Source: Spirogloea muscicola | Taxonomy: Eukaryota; Streptophyta; Zygnematophyceae; Spirogloeales; Spirogloeaceae | DNA length: 51,475 bases | Direction: 5' to 3' | Assembly (NCBI GenBank): GCA_009602725.1 | Contig: WELB01000013.1 | Location: 956,362-1,007,836 of the forward strand | Shown: piece after piece, positions 12,622 to 22,600 of the stretch | Layout: each line of letters begins with the position of its first letter | Position numbering within the stretch: position 1 is the stretch's first letter | Translations under genes and position numbers: made by a program | The notes under the pieces: generated by a model | Seen by the model: the letters and a program-made list of their open reading frames with translations, nothing else | Databases searched by the model: none | What the model was told of the DNA's origin: nothing

Positions 12622-12900
12622 AATGCCAATGGCGGCAGTGGCGGCTCGGCTCGACCAGGCCGCCAGCTGGGCTGCCACGCAAGTCGTCACGTGGCGTAAG
12701 CGTGGGCCACCTGTCGTACCTGTCACGTGGCGCCGCCGCCGAGGTGGCAGATGGCGCCGGCCGTCAAAGGCGGCCCCGCTACCGGGGTGGGGCGCCGTTT
12801 GCGTCGCCGTTCCTGTTCAGTTAGCCGCCCGCTCCCGTCGCCTGCCGCGCTGCCCCGGTCCCCATCGCTGAGAACGGCGGGCATGGGCGACCTCGTGCTC
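12511..12900. other. GC-rich upstream region
   Basis: It contains (GGC)n at about 12590-12625 and the G-box pair. No conserved coding sequence was recognised; its right edge meets the stem-loop module array. Confidence 0.4.
12688..12731 (-). promoter_or_regulatory. Paired G-box-like CACGTGGC motifs
   Basis: CACGTGGC occurs at 12688-12695 and 12724-12731, 36 bp apart and about 180-215 bp upstream of the minus-strand ATG at 12510. G-boxes bind bZIP/bHLH factors in plants and algae. Placement fits a promoter; function is inferred. Confidence 0.4.
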
Positions 12901-13400
12901 AGGCGTGCTCGCCGATAGAAGAAGTGGCTCTCCCAATGGGGCAAGGGCTGTGAGAAGCCAGCCCGAAAAGAATTGACAAGGTTCGAAGGGGCCAAACTAC
13001 GAGCTAAGCGGCGACTGCGGGGCCTGAAGAGGCTATGGCAGAACGGGGGAGGATGGACCAGTTAGTAGTTAACGAGTGAGGAGCCTCACATCCGACAGAC
13101 TAGCTGCCGGTAAACTATCCCCCTGACGAAAGCCGGAGGCCGCAGCGAGAGCACGGCCAGCACGCAGATGCAAGGCGTGGGCCATGGACCGCTGGAGGGA
13201 GACGGACAAGAGACGGATAGAGAAGAAAGTGCTCGCCCATAGAGAAGAAGAAGTGGCCCTCCCAATGGGGGCAAGGGCTGTGAGAAGCCAGCCCGAAAAG
13301 AATTGACAAGGTTCGAAGGGCCCAAATCACTGAAGAGGCTATGGCAGAACGGGGGAGGATGGACCACTCAGTAGTTAGGAGCCTCACATCCGTAGGAGCC
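12901..13400 (-). mobile_element. Two chained A3 tails and 3' modules
   Basis: On the minus strand the A3 3' UTR (CATAGCCTCTTCAGGCCCC, TAGTTTGGCCCCTTCGAACC) and its terminus GGGCTGGCTTCTCACAGCCC ... GGGAGAGCCACTTCTTC occur twice (about 13060-12905 and 13360-13240). Behind the upstream one the sequence restarts with a short A4 terminus (CTCTATGGGCGAGCACTTTC) and then a frameshifted RLE tail to about 13085. Confidence 0.7.
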
Positions 13401-13419
13401 TCACATCCGACAGACTAGC

Positions 13420-14040
13420 TGCCGAGGAAAGAAAGTGGCTCTCCAAGTTGGAAAAGCTGCTTCTTGTTATTCTTTTTTTAAGCAAGCGCGGCCAGATTAA
13501 CTGGTGGCTGGGAGAGGCTAGCCCAAAGGAATGAACAAGGTCTGAAGGAGCCGGAGTGCTAAGGACTGCGACAGCAGCAAGCGAACTCTCAGTAACCTCT
13601 AGTCAGGAGATGCAAGTCTGAATAGCTAGTAGGCGGAAAGACATCGCCCTGACGGAAGCCGGAGGCCGCCGCCAAAGCGCGGCCTGCGCGCAAGCAGACG
13701 AGATCTTCCGCAGGGCCGTCCATAGCCTCCTGGGACTTTCCCCCGCCCTGTCTTCTTCTTCGAAGAAATAGAAGTGGCTCTCGCAATGGGGACAAGGGCT
13801 GTGAAAACCAAGGAACGGAAAGAAAACCAGCCCGAAAAGAATTGACAGGGCTCGAAGGGGAAAATGCGCTCTCAAAAGTGGGATGGGATGAGTCTTCTAT
13901 GAGTGCTGCAGTGCAGTGCAGAAGTAGTGGCTCTCACAATGGGGTCAAGGGCTGTGAAAAGCCAGCCCGGAAAGAATTGACAAAGCTTTGAAGGGGCCAA
14001 ATGACGGAGGGGCCTAAAGCGCTATAATAGAACGGGCTGC
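13420..14040 (-). mobile_element. Chained A3 termini and an A1 tail
   Basis: From 14035 down: an A3 terminus, a second A3 terminus (about 13870-13765) ending AGAGCCACTTCT, then directly an RLE tail (AGRALAAASGFRQGD, SDLHLLTRGY and stop at 13589), its 3' UTR with GGGCTAGCCTCTCCCAGCC, and another remnant to 13420. All are 5'-truncated. Confidence 0.65.
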
Positions 14041-14526
14041 AGTGCAAGTGCGGCTAATTGGCGGCGGATTTACTGGAGCTGAGGACGCACATCCTCGGCT
14101 GCGCAATCGAGGCGAGCGAACGGCTGCCCATGACCTCCTGTGGCCTCTCACAGCCACCAGTCAATCTGGCCGCGCTTTCCCCTCAGGGATGCCATGTTCA
14201 GCATCTTCCTGGAGGCAGGGTGCATGGTGGCGATCGAAAACACGTCCATCATGCCCATACTGCAGAGGGCTGATGCACTCCATGCTCGGCGGGTCGACCT
14301 GGTGGCCTCCACGCCAAGCGGCGGCCCGCAAGTCATCGCAGACGTGGTCACCACAGATGTGGTCGACCGCTCCAATGCGGGGCTCTCTGCCTCGAAGGCT
14401 GGTCATGCAGCTGCAAATGCCTCTCGTAAAAATGAGGCTAAGTACGTGAACATCTCGCCCTCTTGGCGGGCTGAACAATTCGTATGCACAGCGGCTTGCC
14501 TCTTTGGCCACCTTGACACTGGTTAA
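14041..14526 (+). mobile_element. LINE family A RLE core, interrupted by a short module
   Basis: It encodes part of the knuckle (ELRTHILGC), then FLEAGCMVAIENTSIMPILQ, ALHARRVDLVAS, PQVIADVVTTDVVDRS and SASKAGHAAANAS. At about 14133-14183 the His-Asp motif region (HDLL...RDAM in other copies) is split by a GGCCTCTCACAGCCACCAGTC module. It is truncated before the usual tail. Confidence 0.7.
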
Positions 14527-15040
14527 ACGAATGGAGCTGTGCTCTGTCGAAGTGCTTTTGATAGTCCTGGTTCATGTAACAACCTGCCCCTTACTCACAC
14601 AGTCAGGGGTGACTTGTCCTACTTAGGTTCAGACTGTGCGGGGGTTAAGGAGCCAGTCCTCTACAAGGTGAAGCACCTGCGCATCTTCGCAGTGGAAGGC
14701 TTGCTCTGTGGCGCCGCCGCCAGGCGGCGACTGGGCACCGGTCAGCAGCTCCCCCCGAAGGAAAGCAGCCACGGACTCCCGGCAGACAGCTGCAGCGAGC
14801 TGCGGCTGCGGCAGCAGCAGCAGCAGGGCTGCGCTTCTCTCAAGGCTTCACCGGGTCCAAATTCCGCGAGGTCGCATTTTGGCCCAAGACTGGAAGTGCT
14901 TCTTCTCCTGCCGCTCCACCTCCAGGAAATAAAGCATGTTTCGACTTTCGACTCGAGGATGTAAGTGTCCCCCCAGCTCATTGCCCCGTTACCAGGACTT
15001 TTGAAAGGCTCGAATTGGCCTCCCTTTCATTTCATGCGCA
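14527..15040. other. No gene recognised; short (CAG)n
   Basis: A CAG/CTG trinucleotide run at about 14808-14828 makes a short poly-Gln or poly-Ala ORF. Otherwise nothing was recognised. A TTGGCCTCCCTTTCATTTCATGCG motif at about 15012 recurs at 24584. Confidence 0.35.
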
Positions 15041-15300
15041 CCGCGCGCCTTCTCTGTTCCAAAGAAGAAGTGGCTCTCCCAAAGGGGGCAAGCCAGGGCG
15101 ACGCTTTTCCGCCCTCTACTTATTCGGACCTGCAGTTGCTGACCAGAGGATGTTGAGCGTCTATTTGCACAAGTCACGGATGGTAGCTTTGCGTATCTTG
15201 CACCTTCTGGCCTTTTCAGACATTGTTGATTTCTTTGGGCTGGCCTCTCACAGCCACTGCCTTACATTGGAAGAGCTGTTTCTCCTTTCTTAGCTGCTTA
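15041..15300 (+). mobile_element. A1 tail with 3' stem-loop
   Basis: GDAFPPSTYSDLQLLTRGC is followed by stop at about 15156, then a 3' UTR ending TTTGGGCTGGCCTCTCACAGCC at 15234-15255. It directly follows an A3-like GAAGTGGCTCTCCC element in the opposite orientation. Confidence 0.6.
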
Positions 15301-16239
15301 TTCAGTAAATTATAGCTGTTCCTGCAGCGAAATCCCCATCCCTCAAGACACTCAGCAAGGCAAAGTGGGGAGGGCAGACCTACAGGACGGCATCTGCACA
15401 GCCAGAGGCGCGGCCTTGGATTGGGAGGCACAGCGAAGATTGAATTACACCAGCACTAGGCTGTGGGACTGAGGCAAGGCCTACACGTTGCGACTTCACT
15501 TTCTCACTCAGCCGCCCCATGATGACAAGACATGGCATTGCATGAACCTCTGAAACAGTGTTCAGCAAGACTGTGACCTGCCTCCGTGCGAGCCGGACAT
15601 ATTGATTATATTTGCTCCTTGCGAGGCACAAGCAGTGTACATGTAGATGCAGACGTATGACAATTTAACGCATATCAAGTGTAACAATGCGACAGTGTTC
15701 CATTTTAATTAATTCCTCTTCACCTTCCCATCAAACAATCTAGACATTCAGGATGTACACGCTAACCCTGTCATTGACAAGGGCGGTACATCGAGCAGCA
15801 AATCTCAATGTCTGAGAAGGTCAGCGATTGACAGCAGTAAGGACTAATGAGCTCATCCACATGGACAGGTGTTGGAATATTGTCAGCAGCTTCGTTCTGA
15901 CAAGCGAAAGTGCAATTCACGTAATTTGCACTTACATTCGCCATGCCTTGCAAAAACGGTCCTAATGTAAACTTCCCAAACCAGCTTTTCCAAGTGCGGT
16001 TGTTGGGCACCACAAGTACGAGCAAGAATCATAAGCAGGCACACCTGCAACAGCTCATGTATGGACCAAATGTGGAAGATGCATACCTTACGATGGATGT
16101 GATCAGTGAAGTCTCAGCCACAGTTAAGCGAACTAGCCTTCAGCCTAGTGTGTCACATGTGAGGCTGTGGCATGAGGTGTTCCTAACGATGATGAAGTCA
16201 TCCCTGAATTTCATGACATCAATTTCATGATCATCGTAC

Positions 16240-17650
16240 GATAGTTTGGCAATGAACATGGCGATGGATATAGTGAGACGACTGCACGCCTTCATGGCGG
16301 TATTTGCTGTCGGGTATCTGCCGTTGGCCGTCGGACGTCGTGGAAATGGGAAGAAGTGGTCGTTGATAGAAGTCGATAGGATTGGTAGGCAAGGGCGCCG
16401 TCACGATGACCGTTGACGTAGGAGTCGTAGTAATACTTATGCTGTATGGTTGATGATATTGATACTGAAAGAAATGGTCCTGAGAAGTGCTCATCACCTG
16501 CATCAAGTGGTGAAAGTGCAATAGCCAGCGTCAGTGTGCACTCGTACTATGCTGGACTACCTCAACCTCGATGTGGAATGATGCGTCAGAATGCATGACT
16601 GAGATGTCAGCTCTTGGTGCACTATGACATATGAGTCGACTTATCTTCTTCAGATGATAGTGTTGATGAAAATGATAATATGGTTGATGACACTCAATGT
16701 TTTGATTAATGACATTGACAATATGGTTGAAGAAAATCAATACTCTGGTTGATGACATTCATAATGAAGCTGATGATATTGAAATAAGGGTGATGATATT
16801 GATATCATGGAAGATATTAATAACGAAGTCGATGATATTGACAATGAAATTGATGATATCGATAATCTGGTTGATGGTACTGATACTTGGTCGACGACAT
16901 CGAAGATATTGATAACAATTTGATGACATCGATAGTGAAGTCGATGATATTGATGATATGGTATCGATGATAAAAAAGTGGTCCTGAAATTGCTCATCAC
17001 CTGCATCAAGTGGTGAAAGTGCAATAGCCAGGGTCGTACTATGCTGGACTACCTCAACCTCGATGTGAAACGATGCGTCAGAATGCATGACTGAGATGTC
17101 AGCCCTTGGTGCACTATGACACATGAGTCGACTTAGCTTTTCAGATGATATGGTTGATGATGTTGATAATATGGTTGATGACACTCAATGGTTTGCTTGA
17201 TGACATTGACAATATGGTTGAAGATTATCAACTATTTGGTCGATGACATTGATACTGAAGCTGATGATGTTCAAAATGATGTTGATGGTGTTGATGTCAT
17301 GGAAGATATTGAAAGTGAAGTCGATGACACTGAAACTGAAGCTGATGAATATGATGATCTGGTTGATGGTACTGATAATTGGTTGATGAATTGAATATAA
17401 GTCGATGACATTGGTAATATACTTGAAGATGTCGGATATGAGATGGATGACAAAGTCGATGACACTGATACTGATGTTGATGAAATTGATGATCTGGTTG
17501 ATGGTACTGATAATTGGCTGATGAATTGATAAGAAGTCGATGACATTGGTCATGTACTTGAAGATGTTGGATATGCGGTTGATGACATTGATAATGAAGT
17601 CGATGATAACGAGCATATAGTTGATATATAGATATATCTATTGGATCGAC
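16240..17650 (+). repeat. AT-rich GATGATATT minisatellite with higher-order spacers
   Basis: Imperfect 6-15 bp units (GATGATATTGATAATGAAGTC and variants) fill 16630-16985 and 17140-17640. They are separated by two copies of a conserved spacer of about 150 bp containing GTCAGAATGCATGACTGAGATG and GTGCACTATGACA (about 16490-16650 and 16985-17140). ORFs here (DDIDNEVDDID-like) are by-products of the repeat. Confidence 0.9.
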
Positions 17651-17677
17651 TCATTATCAATGTCATCAACCGCATAT
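17571..17677. repeat. 27-bp perfect inverted repeat at minisatellite edge
   Basis: 17571-17597 (ATATGCGGTTGATGACATTG...) is the exact reverse complement of 17651-17677, with a 53-bp AT-rich loop containing ATATATAGATATAT. The minisatellite strand polarity flips across it. Confidence 0.95.
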
Positions 17678-17682
17678 TTGTA

Positions 17683-18170
17683 GGGCGCCTGTGCCAGCTG
17701 TGCCCCCCGCGCGGGGGGAACAACATGTGTATTAAGTGATGGAGGGCCGGGAGCGTGGGGTGGTGGCATGGCGCGCGCCGCGCTTGGAATGCAAGGGTGG
17801 TGTAACGGGCAAGAAAAGCGCGTCCAACCTGAGAGCAGCGGCTGTGAGAGGCCAGCCCAAAGAAGGAAGTGCTCGCCGCGCCCATACAGAAGAGGGACTG
17901 GCAAAGCTGTGAGAGGCCAGCCATAAGAGAAGAGAGGCTGGCAAAGCCAGCCTCAATAAGAATGGACAAATGTCTGAAGCCAAAGAAAGAGGAGCCGGGA
18001 AAGAAGAAAGTGCCCGCCCATAGAGAAGAGGGGCTGGCAAAGCCAGCCCAAAGAAGGATGGACAATGTCCAAAGCCAAAGAAAGAGAAGCCGGAAAAAGG
18101 ACTGCACTACAAAACACTGCAAAGCACATAGACGATGCAGAGGGAAGCTCAGTACCCACGAGTGAGCAAC
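17683..18170 (-). mobile_element. Chained A4/A1 3'-end modules
   Basis: On the minus strand at least four stem-loop termini lie in series, including the perfect GGGCTGGC-TTT-GCCAGCCC at 18031-18049, each with CTTTGGCTTTGGACATTGTCC upstream and TATGGGCGAGCACTTTCTTC downstream. A GC-rich boundary CGCCCC(C)GCGCGGGGGG lies at about 17703-17718. It is mirrored at 25.7-26.15 kb. Confidence 0.75.
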
Positions 18171-18955
18171 ATCAGGTCTGAGTAGCTCGCTGCAGGGAAA
18201 GAGGCATTCCACCGAGACCCAGAGGCGGTGGCCATAGCACGGCCTGCTCGCGTGTGGACGGCGTGGGCAAGGGAGCGTTGAAGCGATACGGCCAGGCGCA
18301 TGCGGAAGACTTGTGCGAGCGAACCGGCGGCGTTGAAGCCGGGCATCGCCCCTGGCAGACCCGGCCGCCGGTCAATGGCCTGGCGGGCAAGCCGCTGAAG
18401 GAGATCCAGCCAGCGGCTGCCGAAAGCCCCGTTCCGTGTACATCCATCGCCAGGGCCGCGGATTCATCACCAACCGGGTGATCAGCATATTTTCGCTCCT
18501 TGCCCCGGGCTGCCAGGCCGACCGCGTGCCCTGCAAACGACGCCGATCTGGTGGGATTGGCGGAGTCGATGCAGTCAGTTGTCACCACATCGGTGATGTT
18601 GCGGGGACCGCCGCCGGGCGGGATGGCGACCAGGTCGGCGCGTCGTGTATGGGGCTGGCCGTCCGGGCCCAGCTGGATGGGCATTATTGAGGAGTTCTTC
18701 ACAGCCACCTTGAAGCCAGCCTCCGAAACACCCCCTGCATACCATCTCGCGGGAGGTCGTGGGAAGCGGTCCGCTCGCCCCTGTGCGCGCAACGGAGTAT
18801 ATGCGCAGCCAGCTCCGCAGGTTCAACGTGACGGGCACCGCACTCGCACTGAGTGACGCCCACGAGGCAGGGAGGGAGGAGGCCCAAGAGCCGGTGGACC
18901 GCCGTCCTGAAGACCTCATCGGGCATGGTGAGCGCCGCGTGGAGTGGGAGCGCTG
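18171..18955 (-). mobile_element. LINE family A4: zinc knuckle, RLE domain and C-terminus
   Basis: Best complete RLE copy, with frameshifts only. In order: LTMPDEVFRTAVHRLLGLLP, CCHC knuckle GVTQCECGARHVEPAELAAH then ILRC, ERTASHDLPRDGMQ, GFKVAVKNSSIMPIQLGPDG, TRRADLVAIPPGGGPRNITD, VVTTDCIDSANPT, SASFAGHAVG, GKERKYADHPVGDE, GAGWISFSGL-like tail, NAAGSLAQVFRMRLAVSLQR, HTRAGRAMATASGSRWNASF and SDLMLLTRGY with stop at about 18150. R/H-D, D-x(n)-D and K residues expected for an RLE site are visible. This is the empty-site reference for insertions in the 25-kb copy. Confidence 0.85.
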
Positions 18956-19100
18956 ATAACAGCGCGTCGCGCAAGCCTGGCCAGCAGGTCGAGCCACTGG
19001 GACCCGAGAGCCCCGTGCACATCCACGGCCAGGGGTACGAACTCGTACCCAGCGGGGTGGTCAGCGTGTTTGGCGGCCTTGCTGCCTAAGGCCCATAGAG
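18956..19100 (-). mobile_element. RLE tail fragment fused in front of the A4 copy
   Basis: KAAKHADHPAGYEFVPLAVD and VHGALGSQWLDLLARLARRA are post-catalytic sequences, yet lie upstream of the A4 knuckle copy, so the order is scrambled. The junction is at about 18955 (GCGCTG/TTATCAGCG). Confidence 0.65.
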
Positions 19101-19590
19101 AAGAGGGGCTAGGAAAGCCAGTCCAAAAGAAATGGACAAAATCCAAAAGCCAAAAGAGGTGCCGAAAAGAAAAACTACACAATCAGACACGAGATGATGT
19201 AGATGGAAGCTCAGTACCCACGAGTGAGCAACAGCAAGTCCTAATAATTCGCAGCTGCAAAAGAGGCACTCCGCCGAGACCCAGGTGCTGCAGCCATGAG
19301 AATGGCGCGCCCTTAGAGGAGAAGGGCTGGCCTAAGCGAGCCCAAAAAGAAGCGACAACATCCAAAGCCAAAAAAGGTGCCGAAAAAGAAAATGCGCCAT
19401 GCAAGGCCGGCTTGCATGTGGACTGCGTGAGCCAGGGTGGCCGCGAGACCACCAGCCGCATGAGAATACCTTCGCTAGCGAGCCGGCAGCATTGAAGCCG
19501 GGCAGCGCCCCTGACTTTGTTCATTCTTCTTTCTGGGCTGGCCCTCTCCCAGCCACCGCCCTCTCTTGGATGAACGAGTGTATCAAGAGA
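19101..19590 (-). mobile_element. Chained stem-loop modules and short tails
   Basis: It contains GGGCTAGG/CCAGTCC- and GGGCTGGCCT-like termini at about 19090-19130 and 19320-19350, and a LIRTCCCSLVGTEL-like remnant of the A4 LLTRGY region. An opposite-strand GGGCTGGCCCTCTCCCAGCC module lies at about 19534. No gene was seen. Confidence 0.55.
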
Positions 19591-19925
19591 TGGAGGGCCT
19601 GTATGGCCAAGTACAAAGGCAAGCACATTGACAAATGTACGTCACCTGCTGCTAAGCTGACCCGCTCAGTAAGCACGAGTCAGCACATAGAGGTCGCTAA
19701 CCAATGCCCGCATACCAGATGGCAATCGACAAGCTTGAGCTACTAGCTAAGGCTCAACCAGCTTTCCGATGCAACGCATGAGCCTGAGCTCGCTGCAGAC
19801 AAGCTGACACTCGACGTCGCAAGAATGACAAATAGGCTGCCGGCATGCCCATCTGAGCTGGAAGCATATCCTCACGTCGAGCATATCCCAAACTTGCCAT
19901 GTTCTCCGGTCAGGTATGGAAAAGG
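19591..19925 (-). mobile_element. LINE family B 3' end
   Basis: Closely similar to 2500-2790 (AAGTACAAAGGCAAGCA, CATAGAGGTCGCTA, GAGCCTGAGC-CGCTGCA). It includes the family B stem-loop with a changed outer base pair (CTGACCCG / CGAGTCAG). Confidence 0.65.
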
Positions 19926-21073
19926 TAAGGGCTCGCCCATTGAGGATAGGGGCTGGAAAAGCCAGCCCAAAAATGAGGAACAAAGTACGAGAAGGGGGCC
20001 AGGGAAAGCGCTAAGAGAAACAAGCACAACGAGAAACAAAGCAGCTACGTATTACTCAGTAACCCCTGCTAAGCAGCCTAGAGAAGCTAGGCTCCTGGAA
20101 GTGGGTCCCCTGGCCAGAGCCAGAGGCAGCAGCGAGGGCTCTGCCGACACGCAGGTGCAGCGCGCGGGCCACAGACCTCTGCAGCGAGACGGCCAAGCGC
20201 ATCCGGTACACCTGCGCTAGCGACCCGGCTGCAGGGAAGTCCACCGGCTCCCCATGGGAGCGGCGGACGATGGCGTGGCGGGCGAGCTGGTTGAGCAGCT
20301 CGAGCCACCGAGCGCCCAACGCCCCATGCGTGTCGCTCGCAAGCGGGAAAAACTCGTCGTCCCGCGAGTAATCTGCATGTCTGAGCTCCTTAGCTCGAGC
20401 GGCGCAGGCGACCGCATACCCAGCCTTGATGGCACATTGGGCTGGGTGTGACGTATGCGTCTGTGGTCACCACGTCCGGGATAAGACGTGGCCCGCCGGC
20501 TGGTGGGGTGGCCGACGCGACGTGCGTGGAGACCGTCGGCCCTTTGCTGGAGCGGCATGACGGCGGAGTTCTCCGCTGCCACCGAGAAGCCAGCCTCCAC
20601 CAGGATGCCTCCAGGATGCATCGCATCCCGGAGGCGGTCGTGGGCCGCTGTCCACTCTCCACCGTGAGAACAGCCCAGAACATGAGCGGCCAGCTCCCCA
20701 GGCTCGGCCCCTCGCTCGCCACATTCGCACTGACGCACACCCTGGAGGCATGGCGGCGGCAGGCCAGGAGCCGGTGGACGGCACTGCGAAATACCTCGTC
20801 CGGGAGAGTGAGGGCGTCGTTGAGGGGGAGGGCCTGGAGCCACGCCGCGGCCCCCGGGGAAGAGGCCGAGTGGAGTCTCGCGCGCCCGCGCAGGTCGGCC
20901 TCCGGGAGCTGCAGCCAGGCGGTGGTGAAGGCGGCCTTGTCCATCGCGGCTGCGAAGCGCGCTTTGGACGCGCAGGTCGGCGATGTGCGCGAGGTGCGCA
21001 AAGGAGACCGCCTGGCCCGCCAGGTCCGGGTGCGCCGCGAGCAGCTCCTGGTGGGCGGAGCGTAGCGACGCCT
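19926..21073 (-). mobile_element. LINE family A2 copy: linker, knuckle, RLE and 3' end
   Basis: About 1.1 kb in one orientation. From 21073 down: FQASLRSAHQELLAAHPDLA, VSFAHLAHIADLR, a frameshift, LNDALTLPDEVFRSAVHRLL, knuckle GVRQCECGERGAEPGELAAH then VLGC, TAAHDRLRDAM, GGILVEAGFSVAAENSAVMP, DGLHARR, a frameshift, ARWLELLNQLARHAIVRRSH, DFPAAGSLAQVYRMRLAVSL, ALHLRVGRALAAASGSGQG and SRLLSRGY stop at about 20056. The 3' UTR ends in GGGCTGGCTTTTCCAGCCCC and CTCAATGGGCGAGCCC at about 19930-19970. Confidence 0.8.
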
Positions 21074-21144
21074 GGAAAGAGCAAGCGCGGCCAAATTTAA
21101 CTGGTGGCTGGGAGAGGCCAGCCCAAAAGAACGGACAAGGAAAG
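21074..21144 (-). mobile_element. About 65-bp module insertion with CTTTCC target duplication
   Basis: On the minus strand TTGTCCGTTCTTTTGGGCTG...GGCCGCGCTTGCT interrupts the frame between VETG and FQASLRS. CTTTCC flanks both sides (21074-21079 and 21139-21144). The homologous copy at 8991-9010 has a single CTTTCC and no insertion. Confidence 0.8.
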
Positions 21145-21300
21145 GCAGCACACCCCGTTTCTACCTCCACCACCGCCTGCTCCAGCGCACGCCGGCCGTG
21201 GACCAAGAAAAGAGCGCGCCCATAGAAAAGAGGGGCTGGCAAAGCCAGCCCAAAAAGAATGGACAATGTCCACAGCCAAAGCAAGAGGAGCCGGAGAAAG
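21145..21300 (-). mobile_element. VHGRRALEQAVVE linker piece plus A4 terminus
   Basis: The linker FLVHGRRALEQAVVEVETG at 21145-21215 is immediately preceded (minus strand) by GGGCTGGCTTTGCCAGCCC and TCTATGGGCGCGCTCTTTTC at about 21215-21255. The upstream coding part seen at 8.9 kb has been replaced by a module terminus. Confidence 0.65.
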
Positions 21301-21870
21301 GACTACACTACAACATACTGCAGAACAGAGAAACGATGCAGAGGAAAGCTCAGTACCCACGAGAGAGCAACATCAGGTCTGAGTAGCTCGCTGCAGGGAA
21401 AGAGGCGCTCCGCCGAGACCCAGAGGCGGCGGCCATAGCACGGCCTGCGCGCGTATGGACGGCGTGGGCAAGAGAGCGTTGAAGCGATACAGCCAGGCGC
21501 ATGCGGAGCGCTGGGCCACGGAGGCGGCTGTCTGCGCCCAGCTGCTGAGGTACGCCGCCCGGAAGCGAGGACCCATGCAGCCGAAAGTGTCGATTGCCGC
21601 CGGTAGGAGGTGATCGCTGCGGGGGTAGTGAGAGTAGTGTCGGAGCTTTCTCTGCTCAGCACCTCCCACTGCGTGGCCAGCAATGTGCGTCGAAGCGGAC
21701 CTCTTGTATGCCTCCGTCACCACCACATCAACCAAGGCTCGTGGGCCTCCGCAGGTTGTACATCCACGATGTCCAGGGTGCGACGGTGATGGCGACCCTG
21801 GGAATCCGTGGTGATGGGCATTATATAGCTCACTTCCACAATGTCGGAGAAGAAGTGGCTCTCCCAATGG
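21301..21870 (-). mobile_element. LINE B/A mosaic tail
   Basis: The minus frame joins family B endonuclease/tail sequence (VVTEAYKRSASTHIAGHAVG, EQRKLRHYSHYPRSDHLLPA, GCMGPRFRAAYLSSWAQTAA) to an A-type ending (ACAWLYRFNALLPTPS, then ELLRPDVALSWVLS). The two families are recombined or spliced at about 21500-21540. Confidence 0.65.
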
Positions 21871-22270
21871 GGGCAAGGGCTGTCAGAAGCCAGCCCGAAA
21901 AGAATTGACAAGGTTCGAAGGGGCCAAACTACGAGCTAAGCAGCGACTGTGGGGCCTGAAGAGGCTATGGCAGGACGGAGAAGAGAGAAGGGCTCGCCCA
22001 TCTTGGAAGCGTCTATCCCCCTGGCTGACCCGGCCGCGGTCAGTGGCCTGACGGGCAAGCCGCTGGAGCAGATCCAGCCAGCGAATGCCGAAAGCCCCTT
22101 TCACGTCAATCGCGAGTGCCGCGAATTCGTAATCAGCAGGGTGGTCAGCGTACTTGCGCTCCTTGCCCCGGGTCGCCAGGCCGACCGCGTGCCCTGCGGT
22201 CGACGCCAATCTCGTGAGATTGGCGGAGTCGACGCAGTCGGTGGTCACCAAGTCTATCTGAACTTTCGTA
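21835..22270 (-). mobile_element. A3 terminus behind an RLE fragment
   Basis: On the minus strand VTTDCVDSANLTRLASTAGH, GKERKYADHPADYEFAALAI and VKGAFGIRWLDLLQRLARQA (22260-22010) come first. After that come the A3 3' UTR and GGGCTGGCTTCTGACAGCCC...GAGAGCCACTTCTTC (about 21850-21960), after which family B sequence restarts. Confidence 0.7.
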
Positions 22271-22600
22271 ACTACTAAGCGGTCCATCCTCCCCCGTTCT
22301 GCCATAGCCTCTTCAGGCCCCGCAGCCGCTGCTTAGCTCGTAGTTTGGCCCCTTCGAACCTTGTCAATTCTTTTCGGGCTGGCTTCTCACAGCCCTTGCC
22401 CCCATTGGGAGAGCCACTTCTTCTTCTATCTGAACAGGCGCATTCTGAACACTTGAGCAAGCGACCCGGCGGCATTGAAGCCGGGTTGCTCGCTCTTAAA
22501 TTCTTAGTGCTTCCCCTGGCCCCTTCTCGTACTTCGATCATTCCTTTTTGGGCTGGCTGTTCCCAGCGCCTATCCTCAACGGGCGAGCCCTTTCTCTCTG
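22271..22600 (+). mobile_element. A3 3' end followed by an A2 terminus
   Basis: Plus-strand A3 UTR (CATAGCCTCTTCAGGCCCCG ... GGGCTGGCTTCTCACAGCCC, GGGAGAGCCACTTCTTC at about 22376-22420), then GCGACCCGGCGGCATTGAAGC of opposite polarity. An A2-like GGGCTGGCTGTTCCCAGCGCC/CTCAACGGGCGAGCCC follows at about 22549-22592. Confidence 0.65.

Larger units (their letters stand above)
15330..18960. repeat. Left arm of a large inverted duplication
   Basis: Segments are found in reverse order and orientation at 24.79-30.67 kb. Examples: GTAGGCCTTGCCTCAG (30524) with its complement at about 15475; 15610-15650 with 30315-30350; 15780-15810 with about 29855-29880; 16120-16190 with 29465-29550; 17683-17860 with 25975-26150; 18200-18900 with 24800-25510. 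Outer parts have diverged visibly while the 18-19 kb versus 25-kb part is much closer. No gene was recognised in 15330-16240. Confidence 0.85.

Noticed and set aside
16230-17620. Long Ile/Asp/Ser-rich ORFs in the minisatellite as a repeat protein
   Set aside because: Both strands are open with equally simple composition, unit lengths vary, and frames shift between blocks. This is expected of a minisatellite.
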